Positions 34,272 through 43,411 of a stretch of 64,000 bases of DNA are shown here, in pieces. The number at the start of each line of letters is the position of its first letter. Positions within the stretch are counted from its first letter, which is position 1. Source of the stretch: Luteimonas sp. J29 (lineage in GTDB: Bacteria; Pseudomonadota; Gammaproteobacteria; Xanthomonadales; Xanthomonadaceae); the NCBI RefSeq assembly GCF_000472505.1, contig NZ_AWZR01000002.1, positions 124,001 to 188,000 of the forward strand, read 5' to 3'. The notes under the pieces are model-generated. The model saw nothing but the letters and a program-made list of their open reading frames with translations. It was not told the DNA's origin and did not search any database. Both the position numbers and the translations under genes were made by a program.

Positions 34272-37241
34272 TCAGAACTTCAGGCGCACACCCACGAAGT
34301 AGCGCCGTCCGAGCACGTCGTAGACGCCGACGTCGGTGTTGGCGTCGCCCGCCAGGGCGGTGCCCAGCAGCGGCGGATCGCGGTCGAACAGGTTGTCGAC
34401 GCCGCCGAACAGCTGCAGCTTCCCGGTCACGTCGTAGCTGGCGTTGGCGTCGAAGTACCACGTCCGCGGCGACTCCTGGACCGCGGCGGTGATGCCCTCC
34501 CGCAGCCGGAAGTCGTTGATCATCCTGGCCTGCAGCCGGGCCGACAGCGGGCCGCTGCGGTAGCCGGCCGAGAAGTTCACCTTCAGGTCCGGGATCAGGA
34601 TGTTGCCGGTGCCGCCGCCGCAGCCGCCGCCCATGAAGCCGGCGCAATCGACCTCGCCCTGGTCGGCGATCACCTGCATCGAGCGCTCGAACAGCCAGCT
34701 CGTGAGCAGGGTCAGCGACACCTGGCCCTCGTTCCCGCCCAGGCCCCACGAGACCGGGAAGCGGTAGTCGGCCTGGAAGTCGAGCCCGCTCGCCTTGAGC
34801 AGGCCGATGTTCTGCAGGGTCGAGCGGACGTCGTCGATCTGGCCGTTGGGCAGGCGCACGATGGCCTGGCAGCTCGGCGAATCCGGATCCAGGCGGCTGA
34901 AGCAGTCGCTCAGCATCTGGTTGGCGCTGATGCTGGTGATCGCGTCCTCGACCTCGACCTGGAAGTAGTCGACCGCGAAGTTCAGGCCCTCGATCGCGGG
35001 GATCGAGAACACCGCGCCGAAGGTGAAGGTCTTGGAGGTTTCCTCGTCGAGGTTGGGATTGCCGCCCGTGGTCCGCTCGAAGCCGACCGATGCCTGGGTG
35101 AAGGTGTCGATGTCGGCCGCGGGCACGCCCTGCTGGATGCAGAGCTCGCGCTGCGCCGGGGTCGGATTGGCCGCCACGGTGCACGGATCGACGCCGGCGG
35201 TGAAGCCGCGCGCCTGCGGCGAGTAGAGTTCGTTGATGTTGGGCGCGCGGATCGCCACGTTGTACGCGCTGCGCAGGCGCATCCAGTCGGTCGGCGCCCA
35301 TTCGGCGCCCAGCTTCCAGGTGTTGACGCCGCCGATAGTGGAGTAGTCGGAGTAGCGCGCCGCGCCCTCGATCGCGAGGTCGTGGGCGAAGCGCGCGCCG
35401 GCCAGCAGCGGCACCCGGAACTCGGCGAACACCTCGCGCACGCTGTACTCGCCTGACATCGGCGTCTGCGACACCGCGCCGTAGTCGCCGGACACGTCCA
35501 TCGCGCTGGGCTGGAACGCATACTCGTCCTTGCGGTACTCGGCGCCGAAGGCGAGCGAGACCGAGCCGGCGGGCAGGTCGAACATCGTGCCGCTCATGCT
35601 CGCGCCGACGATGGTGCGGTCGAAGATGTCGCGGCTGGCGCGCTCTGGGGTCAGGAACGCGGCCGCGTCGGCGTTGATCGAGCCCAGGCCGAAGATGCTG
35701 GCCGGCACGCAGCCGCTGGCGGTGTTGGCGCAGACCAGGTTGCCGTCGACCACCACCGCATCGAGCGCCTGGGCCAGGCGCGCCTGGTTGATCTGGTTGT
35801 TGTTGACCGTGTCGGTGCGGTTGCGCTGCTCCTGCACGAAGGCGTCCCAGCGCCACCAGTGCCCGCCGCCGGCCTCGAACTCGCCGCGCAGGCCGCCGAC
35901 CAGGTTGTAGCTGGAGCGTTCGTAGGTGTAGTAGCGCGGGCCGAGCTCGTCGGCGCGGCGGCCGGCGCCCACGATCGCCGCGGTGCCGTCGCCGTCCGGG
36001 TCGAAGATGTGGGCGTTGTTGGCGAAGAACTCACGCACTGCCGGCAGCAGCACCGGGTTGTTGGCGTAGTTGGGCACCAGCAGGGTCGAGGAACCGGCGC
36101 CGGGCGTGAGCGGGGTGAAGGAGTCCGGCGCCTGCTGGTACTGGTTGCGGCTGTTGGAGTAGTAGGCCTCGCCGTAGGCCTCGACCGAGTCGCTGACGCG
36201 GAAGTGCGCCAGGGCGCTGACCTGGGTGCGCTCGAGCGGGCGCTGCAGGTAGTTCAGGTCGGCGTAGTTGTACGCGTCCTCGGGCGCGCAGTACGGCAGC
36301 GGCACGCCGCCCTCGCCGAAGCGGATGCCGTTGATCGCGGTGCACGCGCCGGACGGCGAGAGGTCGACCCCGACCAGCGACTCGAGCTGCGGGCCGCTCA
36401 GGCCGATGCGGGTGCCCGGGATCGAACCCGAGCCGCCCGGGACCAGCCGGCCGCCGACGGTGTCGAGCGGCACCCGCGAGAACTCGCGGTCCGCCTGCAG
36501 GACCGGTTCGCGGTCGGTGCGGCTGATCGACAGCACCGCGTTGCCGCGGTCGTCGGCGAAGTTGCCGCCGATCGTCAGGTCGAACTTGTCGTAGGCGCCG
36601 TCGCCCTCGGCGGTCTCGCCGCGGGTGTAAACCGCCTCGAGGCCCTCGAAGTCCTTGCGCAGGATGAAGTTGACCGCGCCCGCGATCGCGTCCGAACCGT
36701 ACACCGCCGACGCGCCGCCGGTGATGATCTCGACGTTCTCGATCAGCGCGTCGGGGACGCTGGCCAGGTCGACCAGGCCGTCGGAGTTCGCCGGGGTGAA
36801 GCGGCGGCCGTTGACCAGGGTGAGCGTGCGGGTCGCGCCGAGGCCGCGCAGGTTCGCGGTCAGCACGCCCGAGCCGCCGCCGTTGTTGACATTGGACGTG
36901 TTGCCCGCGGCCAGCTGCGGGAACTCGTTGAGCACGGTCTCGATCGTCGCGCTTCCGGAGTGGGCGATCTCCTCGCGCGAGACCACCGTGGTCGGGCTGG
37001 GCGCGCTCAGGTCCTTGCGCATCAGACGCGAACCGGTGACCGTCACCGCATCGAGGCTGACCGCCGCCTGCGAAGAGGCGGCGTCTTCGTCCTGCTCCTG
37101 GGCGAAGGCGGGGGTCGTGGCGATCGCGCCGCCGAGCATGGCGAGCGCCAGCGATGTGGCGAGGCGACGAAGGGGCGGCAGCTGCGGGGGCTGCGGCCGG
37201 GCTTTCACATGGCGCTGGATGGAAGAGGTGGCTACGGTCAT
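34272..37241 (-). CDS. TonB-dependent receptor of the amidohydrolase/GH127 group
   Basis: This outer-membrane active transporter of 989 residues has an extended N-terminus and signal (ATSLALAMLGGAIATTPAFAQ) and a TonB-box-like LDAVTVTGSR at about 63-72. The plug carries SGSATIETVLNEFPQLAAGN, LRGLGATRTLTLVNGRRF and NVEIITGGASAVYGSDAIAGAVNFIL, the signature of the large Xanthomonad peptide/carbohydrate receptors. A long barrel ends in RRYFVGVRLKF. It is the only outer-membrane gate near the peptidase and hydroxyproline genes as well as the GH127 gene, so it may import oligopeptides, glycopeptides or glycans. It lies past the terminator of the peptidase operon and must have its own promoter. Confidence 0.94.
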   Translation of the reverse strand: MTVATSSIQRHVKARPQPPQLPPLRRLATSLALAMLGGAIATTPAFAQEQDEDAASSQAAVSLDAVTVTGSRLMRKDLSAPSPTTVVSREEIAHSGSATIETVLNEFPQLAAGNTSNVNNGGGSGVLTANLRGLGATRTLTLVNGRRFTPANSDGLVDLASVPDALIENVEIITGGASAVYGSDAIAGAVNFILRKDFEGLEAVYTRGETAEGDGAYDKFDLTIGGNFADDRGNAVLSISRTDREPVLQADREFSRVPLDTVGGRLVPGGSGSIPGTRIGLSGPQLESLVGVDLSPSGACTAINGIRFGEGGVPLPYCAPEDAYNYADLNYLQRPLERTQVSALAHFRVSDSVEAYGEAYYSNSRNQYQQAPDSFTPLTPGAGSSTLLVPNYANNPVLLPAVREFFANNAHIFDPDGDGTAAIVGAGRRADELGPRYYTYERSSYNLVGGLRGEFEAGGGHWWRWDAFVQEQRNRTDTVNNNQINQARLAQALDAVVVDGNLVCANTASGCVPASIFGLGSINADAAAFLTPERASRDIFDRTIVGASMSGTMFDLPAGSVSLAFGAEYRKDEYAFQPSAMDVSGDYGAVSQTPMSGEYSVREVFAEFRVPLLAGARFAHDLAIEGAARYSDYSTIGGVNTWKLGAEWAPTDWMRLRSAYNVAIRAPNINELYSPQARGFTAGVDPCTVAANPTPAQRELCIQQGVPAADIDTFTQASVGFERTTGGNPNLDEETSKTFTFGAVFSIPAIEGLNFAVDYFQVEVEDAITSISANQMLSDCFSRLDPDSPSCQAIVRLPNGQIDDVRSTLQNIGLLKASGLDFQADYRFPVSWGLGGNEGQVSLTLLTSWLFERSMQVIADQGEVDCAGFMGGGCGGGTGNILIPDLKVNFSAGYRSGPLSARLQARMINDFRLREGITAAVQESPRTWYFDANASYDVTGKLQLFGGVDNLFDRDPPLLGTALAGDANTDVGVYDVLGRRYFVGVRLKF

Positions 37242-37522
37242 GGCGCTTCCCCGATTCTGGTGGCTTGGCGACCCCCTGCCGATGCAGGAAATCGCACGTA
37301 GACGATCGACCCGCGTGCGTCCCTACCGGATCGCATCCGCAGTCCATTGCCACTGCTTGATGCGCAGCTGTGTGTTACTTCCGTGATTCCAGTCTCGTCG
37401 CCAGCCCCCCGCCGGGTCTTGTGTTGATTGACGGAATTGGATGTGGAAATCCGCACAATTATGGTGCAGCGCGATAAACCCGCAGGGCCTTCCCGCTCCC
37501 TGCGCGGGCGGAGTGCGAGCAC
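37242..37522. other. Receptor upstream region, no gene
   Basis: The gap 37242-37601 has no gene. Its left part is the leader and promoter region of the TonB receptor, and its right end is the terminator of the peptidase operon. An inverted repeat GCAC-CATAATT-GTGC (read on the minus strand) lies at about 37453-37467 and might be an operator. I found no convincing -35/-10 pair. Confidence 0.4.
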
Positions 37523-37556
37523 GAAAAAGCCGCCGCGGCAAAGCGCCGCGACGGCT
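37523..37556 (-). terminator. Intrinsic terminator ending the hydroxyproline/peptidase operon
   Basis: A 12-base stem (37528-37539 with 37545-37556, one G-T pair) on a 5-base loop is followed on the minus strand by five T. It lies about 45 bases after the DUF885 stop and is the only clear intrinsic terminator on the minus strand between 50.7 and 37.5 kb. Confidence 0.85.
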
Positions 37557-37601
37557 CCGTGCAAGGGGCCGCGACCCGGGGCCGCGACCGGAGTGGCGGG
37601 C

Positions 37602-39401
37602 CTACTTCCGGGCCAGCTCGGCCTTCTGCCGGGAGATGAACGCGCGCACCTCCTCCTCCAGCGTCGGCAGGGGCACCGAGCCGAGGTTGAGGATGGTGTC
37701 GTGGAACGGGCGCTGGTCGAACGCGTCGCCCAGTTCGCGCTCGGCCTCGGCGCGCAGGTCGCGAATGGTCTTGTAGCCGATGTAGTAGGCGAGCGCCTGG
37801 CCCGGCCAGGCGATGTAGCGGTCGATCTCGTTGACGATGTCCAGCGGCGCCAGCGCGGTGTGCGCGGTGAGGTAGTCGATCGCCTGCTGGCGGGTCCAGC
37901 CGTACTCGTGCAGGCCGGTATCGATCACCAGGCGCGCCGCGCGCCACATCTCGAAGGTCAGGCGGCCGAAGTCGTCGTACGGGGTCTGGTAGATCCCCAT
38001 CAGGGTACCGAGCCACTCGGTGTACAGGCCCCAGCCTTCGCCGTAGCCGGAGAAGTAGGTCTGCTGGCGGAAGTCCGGCCGCGCCGGGGCTTCCAGCGCC
38101 AGCGCGGCCTGGAAGCTGTGGCCCGGCGCGCATTCGTGCACCACCAGCGCCGGCAGGTTGTACAGCGGGCGCTGCGGCAGGTCGTAGGTGTTGAACAGGC
38201 ACGAGTCGAGCCCGCCGCGCCCCGAGGTGTAGATCGGCGCGATGTCGTCGGGCACCGGCAGGATGGTGAACCGGTAACGCGGCAGGGTGCCGACCACGTG
38301 CTTGAGTTCGCCATCGACCTTCTTCGCGATCCAGGCGGTGTAGTAAAGCAGCTCGTTCGGGGTCTTCGCGTAGAACTGTGGATCGGTGCGCAGGAACTGC
38401 AGGAACTCCTCGAAGCTGCCCTCGAAGCCGGCGCGCTTGATCACCTCGCGCATCTCGCGGGAGATGCGCGCGACCTCGGCCAGGCCGAGCTCGTGGATCT
38501 CCTTCGCGGTCATGTCGCGGGTGACGTACTCCTTGATCTGGGTCCTGTAGAACTCGCGCCCGTTCGGGAGGTCGGCCGCGGCGGTGGTGGTGCGGGTGCG
38601 CGGCAGGTATTCCTCGCGCATGAACGACAGCAGCTTCGAGTACGCCGGCACCACGTGCTCGAGCACCACCTTGCGGCCCTCGGCCTGCAGCTGCGAGCGC
38701 AGCGGCTCCTTGATCGTCACCGGCATGTTGGCGAAGGTGGCCAGGAACGGGTTGTCGTCGGTGGTCAGCGTGTACGGCTCGATGGTCCTGTCGCGGCCCT
38801 CCACCGAGGAACGGGGCACGCTCCAGCCGCGCGCCAGGCCGGCCTCCATGTTGGCGATGTGCTCGTCGAAATAGCGGCCCACGTCGCGCAGGCGGCCGAT
38901 GAAGCGGCGCCAGTCGGCTTCGCTCTGGTACGGCTGGCGCGGGTTGAGCCCGCCCCAGAAGAACGTGTCGCTGTTGAACGGCGCTTCGTAGGTGCGCCAG
39001 ACGGCGCCGTTGAGGTTCGCCTCGAGCGAGGCCCGGAACACGGCGGCGTTGATCCGCTCCTCGGGGCCGAGCTGGTCGACCGGGATCGCGTCGAGCGCGT
39101 CCAGCGCCTGCCTCCAGTAGGCGGCGCGGCGGGCCCAGCTGTCCGCGGTGACCGAGGGCAGCCGGCCGGCGGCCTGCCAGCGCCCGTCGATGCGTTCGCG
39201 GGCGAACTCCTGCTGCCGCCACTGCCATTCCGCCTCGTAGAGTTCCCGCAGCCTGGCTTCGGCGGCGTTGGCCGGCGGCGCCAGCGCGGCCGCGTCCGGG
39301 GGCGTCTGGGCGGCGGCGGGAACCACCGCGGCGCCCAAGGCGAGCGACAGCGACAGCGCGAGGGTGGACAGGTGCGTGCGGGTACGGCTGGGTGGGCGCA
39401 T
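37602..39401 (-). CDS. DUF885 family exported metalloprotease-like protein
   Basis: This secreted protein of 599 residues has a signal peptide (LSTLALSLSLALGAAVVPAAAQ) and an otherwise helical DUF885 domain. The zinc-protease-like motif VVHECAPGHSFQ is followed at metalloprotease spacing by GYGEGWGLYTEWLG, whose glutamate would complete a thermolysin-like site. Biochemical data for the family are few; gluzincin-type peptidase activity is inferred. ATG 39401 has AGGAGA seven bases upstream. It begins 20 bases after an S9 peptidase and ends at a strong terminator, so it is the last gene of a peptide-degrading operon. Confidence 0.88.
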   Translation of the reverse strand: MRPPSRTRTHLSTLALSLSLALGAAVVPAAAQTPPDAAALAPPANAAEARLRELYEAEWQWRQQEFARERIDGRWQAAGRLPSVTADSWARRAAYWRQALDALDAIPVDQLGPEERINAAVFRASLEANLNGAVWRTYEAPFNSDTFFWGGLNPRQPYQSEADWRRFIGRLRDVGRYFDEHIANMEAGLARGWSVPRSSVEGRDRTIEPYTLTTDDNPFLATFANMPVTIKEPLRSQLQAEGRKVVLEHVVPAYSKLLSFMREEYLPRTRTTTAAADLPNGREFYRTQIKEYVTRDMTAKEIHELGLAEVARISREMREVIKRAGFEGSFEEFLQFLRTDPQFYAKTPNELLYYTAWIAKKVDGELKHVVGTLPRYRFTILPVPDDIAPIYTSGRGGLDSCLFNTYDLPQRPLYNLPALVVHECAPGHSFQAALALEAPARPDFRQQTYFSGYGEGWGLYTEWLGTLMGIYQTPYDDFGRLTFEMWRAARLVIDTGLHEYGWTRQQAIDYLTAHTALAPLDIVNEIDRYIAWPGQALAYYIGYKTIRDLRAEAERELGDAFDQRPFHDTILNLGSVPLPTLEEEVRAFISRQKAELARK

Positions 39402-39421
39402 CGGAAAGTCTCCTGCGGGCA

Positions 39422-41737
39422 TCATCGGGTGGTCTGCGGGTTCGGGTGGGCGCGGTTTCTGCGGGGCGGTTCGACGCCCTGCAGGTGGCGCCGGAAGAAA
39501 TCCGCCTGGCGGCGGTGGGCGTAGTCGATCGGTCCGGTGGAGCGGCCCACGGTGTGCTCGCCGCCGGGGAACACGAGCAGGTCGAAGTCCTTGCCGGCGC
39601 GGACCAGGGCATCGACCACCTGCATGGTCGAGGCGGGATCGACGTTGCTGTCCTGCTCGCCGAGGATCAGCAGCAGTTCGCCCTGCAGCAGGTGCGCGTT
39701 GTCCACGCCCGAGGCGCGCGAGTAGTGGTCGCCCTCGCCTTCGGGCAGGCCCATCCACTGCTCGTTCCAGCTGATCTTGTCCATGCGGTTGTCGTAGCAG
39801 CCGTTCCAGGCCACGCCGACGCGGTAGAAGTCAGGGTGGAACAGCAGCGCGCCGAGCGTGCTCTGCCCGCCCGCCGACGCACCGTAGATGCCCACCCGCG
39901 AGATGTCGTAGGACCGGTCGCGCGCGGCCAGCGCCCGGTGCCACGCGATGCGGTCCGGGAAACCGGAATCGCCCAGGTTCTTCCAGGCCACGTCGTGGAA
40001 GGCCTTGGACCGGTTGGCGGTGCCCATGCCGTCGATCTGCACGACGATGAAGCCGTGGTCGGCCAGTTCCTGCATGCCCACCACCTTGTCGCCGCCGCTG
40101 TGGTAGCCGAACGGCCAGAAGGTCTTGGGCACGAAGGAATCGTGCGGGCCGGCGTAGATGTTCTCGATCACCGGGTAGCGCCGCGCGGGGTCGTAGTCGC
40201 GCGGGCGCACCACCAGGCCCCAGATGTCGGTGGCCCCGTCGCGGCCCTTGGCCACGAACACCTCGGGCGCCTTCCAGCCGGCCGCGAGCAGGCGCGAGAT
40301 GTCGGCGCGCTCGATCTGGGCCACCAGCGCGCCGTCGGCCCGCCGCAGCTCCATCACCGGCGCCATGTCGACGCGCGAATACACCACTGCGAAGTGGCGG
40401 CCGTCGGGCGCAACCGACACATCGTGGTCGGCGTCGGCATCGGTCAGGCGCACCAGGCCGCGTCCGTCCAGGCCGACCCGGAACAGCTGGCGGAAGTAGG
40501 GGTCGCGCCCGGCGTCCATGCCGCTGGCGGTGAACCAGACCTCGCGGCGCTCTTCGTCCACGTGCAGGACCTCGCGCACCACCCACTCGCCTTGCGTGAT
40601 GCGGTGGCGCACCTGCCCGCTGCGGCCGTCGAACAGGTAGAGGTGGCGCCAGCCGTCGCGCTCGGACAGCCAGATGATCTCCTCGCCGAGTCCAGCGACG
40701 TCGTGGCGGAAACCGCGCCAGGTATCGACGAAGGTGTCGCTGGGCTCGGCCACCACGATCCGCGCCTGCGCCGCGGCGCCGGGCGCGGGCACGTCCACCG
40801 CCAACAGGTCCACGCGCTGGTGTCCGCGGTGCACCACCTCGAAGGCGAAGCTGCCGCTGTCGCGCCGCCACTGGATCGGCGACAGCCGGTAGGGGTTGGC
40901 GAACAGGGCCGCGTCGATCTCGTGGCGCCGGCCCGAGCCCAGGTCGACCAGCACCGGCGACTCGATGTCCACCGCGTCGCCGGGCTTGGGGTAGAGCTGC
41001 ACGTGCACCCGCGGCTGGCGCTGGTCGCGCGGCGCGGCCTCGACGCGCACCACCTCGCGGCGGTCGCCCGGGCGCACCCGGTAGAGCGCGAGCCAGCGCG
41101 AATCCGGGGACCAGGCGATGGTCTCCGGATCGTCGAACCGGCCGTCGTCGGCGGCCGCGGCATGGAACACGGTGCGGCCATCGTCCACGCGCCGCACCAG
41201 CACCCGCCCGTCCTCCACCAGCGCCTCGTGGCGGCCGTCGGGCGAGCGCCGCGGCTGGTTGTCGGCCGGCACCGCCAGGTCGCGCACCACGCCGAAGGCG
41301 CGTGGCCGTCCCGGCCGTGGCGGCACCCTGGCACAGGCCGCCGGCGCCAGCGTGCAGCGCCAGCGCGCCTCGTCCGTGGAGAACGCGATCGCCGCGCCGT
41401 CGTCCTCGAACCGGAACTGCTCGAACGGCAGCTGCGTGGGCGCGTGTTCGCCGCCGCCGGCCGCGGCCAGCGCCCGCGCGATCGCGACATGATCGAAGGC
41501 CGGCGCCTTGCCTCCGCCATCGAGCTCATAGCCGAAGAAGGCGAACCCGCCCTCGACCGTCTTGCGGTAGTGGAAGCGGCCGGCGTCCTGCCACGTGGCC
41601 GGCCAGGCGACGTCGCGGGTCAGCCCGATCCACTGTGCGCGCAGCCCGCCCGGGGGCGGATCGCCGGCCAGCACCGGCGCCGCCGCCAGCCCGCCCGTGC
41701 ACAGCGCCAGCAGCACCAGGACCAGGGTCTTTCCCAT
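39422..41737 (-). CDS. S9 family prolyl peptidase, dipeptidyl peptidase IV type
   Basis: This exported serine peptidase of 771 residues has a signal peptide (LVLVLLALCTGGLAAAPVLA), then a beta-propeller (about 60-500) with ERDGWRHLYLFDGRSGQ and DHDVSVAPDGRHFAVVYS. A C-terminal alpha/beta-hydrolase holds the triad S621 (GIYGASAGGQS), D696 (GEQDSNVDPAS) and H728 (GGEHTVG). Enzymes of this type remove X-Pro dipeptides. GGGAGGAGG precedes ATG 41737. With the M24 peptidase and the permease it would feed proline or hydroxyproline peptides into the catabolic genes of the same transcript. The exact cleavage preference is not proven by sequence. Confidence 0.93.
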   Translation of the reverse strand: MGKTLVLVLLALCTGGLAAAPVLAGDPPPGGLRAQWIGLTRDVAWPATWQDAGRFHYRKTVEGGFAFFGYELDGGGKAPAFDHVAIARALAAAGGGEHAPTQLPFEQFRFEDDGAAIAFSTDEARWRCTLAPAACARVPPRPGRPRAFGVVRDLAVPADNQPRRSPDGRHEALVEDGRVLVRRVDDGRTVFHAAAADDGRFDDPETIAWSPDSRWLALYRVRPGDRREVVRVEAAPRDQRQPRVHVQLYPKPGDAVDIESPVLVDLGSGRRHEIDAALFANPYRLSPIQWRRDSGSFAFEVVHRGHQRVDLLAVDVPAPGAAAQARIVVAEPSDTFVDTWRGFRHDVAGLGEEIIWLSERDGWRHLYLFDGRSGQVRHRITQGEWVVREVLHVDEERREVWFTASGMDAGRDPYFRQLFRVGLDGRGLVRLTDADADHDVSVAPDGRHFAVVYSRVDMAPVMELRRADGALVAQIERADISRLLAAGWKAPEVFVAKGRDGATDIWGLVVRPRDYDPARRYPVIENIYAGPHDSFVPKTFWPFGYHSGGDKVVGMQELADHGFIVVQIDGMGTANRSKAFHDVAWKNLGDSGFPDRIAWHRALAARDRSYDISRVGIYGASAGGQSTLGALLFHPDFYRVGVAWNGCYDNRMDKISWNEQWMGLPEGEGDHYSRASGVDNAHLLQGELLLILGEQDSNVDPASTMQVVDALVRAGKDFDLLVFPGGEHTVGRSTGPIDYAHRRQADFFRRHLQGVEPPRRNRAHPNPQTTR

Positions 41738-41777
41738 CTCGCCTCCTCCCTTGCGGCCACGCGCCGCGGTTGTGCCC

Positions 41778-43346
41778 TCAGGCGCCGTCGTCTTCCTCCA
41801 GCTCGAGTTCCTCGCGGCGCAATCCGGCGCGCGCGGCCCATTCATACACGGCGTAGGCAATCGCCGCGACCGCCAGCGTGTCCCACGGATGGGCAATCGC
41901 GCCGATGCCGCCGAACGAGCCCAGGTACGACACCAGCATGACCATCAGGTAGAACGCGATCAGCCACGCCGAACACTGCACCTGGCGCAGCAGCTGCGCC
42001 CTGCCCTCGCGCGAGGGCAGCCGGTACAGCACGTAGCCGGCGAACATCGCCACCTGCAGGCCGAGCAGCCAGGACAGCGTCTCCCAGCGCGACCAGTACA
42101 CGATCAGCGCGGCGACGATGAACGACAGCGGGCCCAGTACCGCCAGCGCGCGCACCCTGAACGGCCGCGACATGCCCGGCGCGCTGCGTCGCAGCGCCGC
42201 CACCGCCACCGGCGCGGCGGCGTAGCTGAGCATCAGCGCCGCCGACACCACCCCGATCAGCTTCTCCCACGACGGGAACGGCAGGGTCCAGAACACCGAC
42301 AGCGCGAAGCTCAGCCACAGCGCGGGCCGCGGGATGCCGGACTTCGCGTCCACCCTCGTCAGCGACCGGATGCCCAGGCCGCGCGCCCAGCCGTAGATCA
42401 CGCGCGGCGTGGCGCTCATGTAGATGTTGCCGGTGCCGCTGGGCGAGACCACCGCGTCCGCGACCACCAGCCACGCCAGCCACCCCAGTCCGAGGACCAC
42501 GGCGATGTCGCGGTACGGCAGCGTGTACAGCTTGTCGATCCCGGTCCAGCCATTGGCGAGCTGCCCGGCGGGGATGCTGCCCAGGAACGAGAGCTGCAAC
42601 AGCACGTAGATGACCGTCGACAGCACGATCGACAGGATCAGCGCGAACGGAATCGTGCGCTGCGGATCCCTGACCTCGCTGGCCACCGACACGATCGGGG
42701 TCAGCCCGAGGTAGGCGAAGATGATGCCGCCGGTGGAGATCGCCGCCTGGATGCCGGCCATGCCGCTGGGGGCGAAGCCGTGGACCTGCATGTTGTCGGC
42801 GTTGAAGTGGGTCAGCAGCAGCACGATCACCAGCGTCGGCACCATGAACTTGAAGATGCTGACGATGTTGTTGGAGATCGCGAAGCTCTTGATGCTGAAG
42901 TAGTTGAGCAGGAAGTACAGCACCAGCAGCCCGAACTGCACGATCCACCCCAGCAGGGTCGGGCTGGTGCCGTCGGCCTGGGTCAGCGACGGGAACCACG
43001 CCGCCGCGTACTGGCGGCTGGCCACGGCCTCGATCGCGATCAGGCTGGAGAACGCGATCAGGGTGATGAAGCCCATCAGCGAGCCCAGCAGCGGCCCGTG
43101 CGAGTACTCCGGATAGCGGACCACGCCGCCGGCGCGCGGGAGCGCCGCGCCCAGTTCGCAGTACACAAGGCCGAGCAGGAACACGGCGATGCCGCCGAAG
43201 ATCCACGACACGATGCCGGCCGGTCCGGCCATCGAGGCCACGTGGCTCGCGGCGAACAGCCACCCGGACCCGAAGATCGATCCCAACCCGATGAAGGTCA
43301 GGTCGGTCAGGCTGAGGGACTTGCGGAACTTGCCTTGTTGCGACAT
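41778..43346 (-). CDS. APC-superfamily amino acid permease
   Basis: This is an inner-membrane secondary transporter of 522 residues with about twelve to fourteen spans. The first-helix substrate motif IGLGSIFGSGWLFAASH and the later PRAGGVVRYPEYSHGPLLGSLMGF and FAYLGLTPIVSVASEVRDPQRTIP are APC hallmarks. The charged tail (REELELEEDDGA) is cytoplasmic. It lies 65 bases after an M24 peptidase gene and 40 bases before an S9 peptidase gene. The hydroxyproline genes upstream make proline, hydroxyproline or a small peptide-derived amino acid the likely cargo. Confidence 0.92.
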   Translation of the reverse strand: MSQQGKFRKSLSLTDLTFIGLGSIFGSGWLFAASHVASMAGPAGIVSWIFGGIAVFLLGLVYCELGAALPRAGGVVRYPEYSHGPLLGSLMGFITLIAFSSLIAIEAVASRQYAAAWFPSLTQADGTSPTLLGWIVQFGLLVLYFLLNYFSIKSFAISNNIVSIFKFMVPTLVIVLLLTHFNADNMQVHGFAPSGMAGIQAAISTGGIIFAYLGLTPIVSVASEVRDPQRTIPFALILSIVLSTVIYVLLQLSFLGSIPAGQLANGWTGIDKLYTLPYRDIAVVLGLGWLAWLVVADAVVSPSGTGNIYMSATPRVIYGWARGLGIRSLTRVDAKSGIPRPALWLSFALSVFWTLPFPSWEKLIGVVSAALMLSYAAAPVAVAALRRSAPGMSRPFRVRALAVLGPLSFIVAALIVYWSRWETLSWLLGLQVAMFAGYVLYRLPSREGRAQLLRQVQCSAWLIAFYLMVMLVSYLGSFGGIGAIAHPWDTLAVAAIAYAVYEWAARAGLRREELELEEDDGA

Positions 43347-43411
43347 GGATCACCTGGTCGGGTGCAGCGGGTGGATGGGAGGTTCGGCGCGACGTCCATG
43401 CCGTCGGGGTG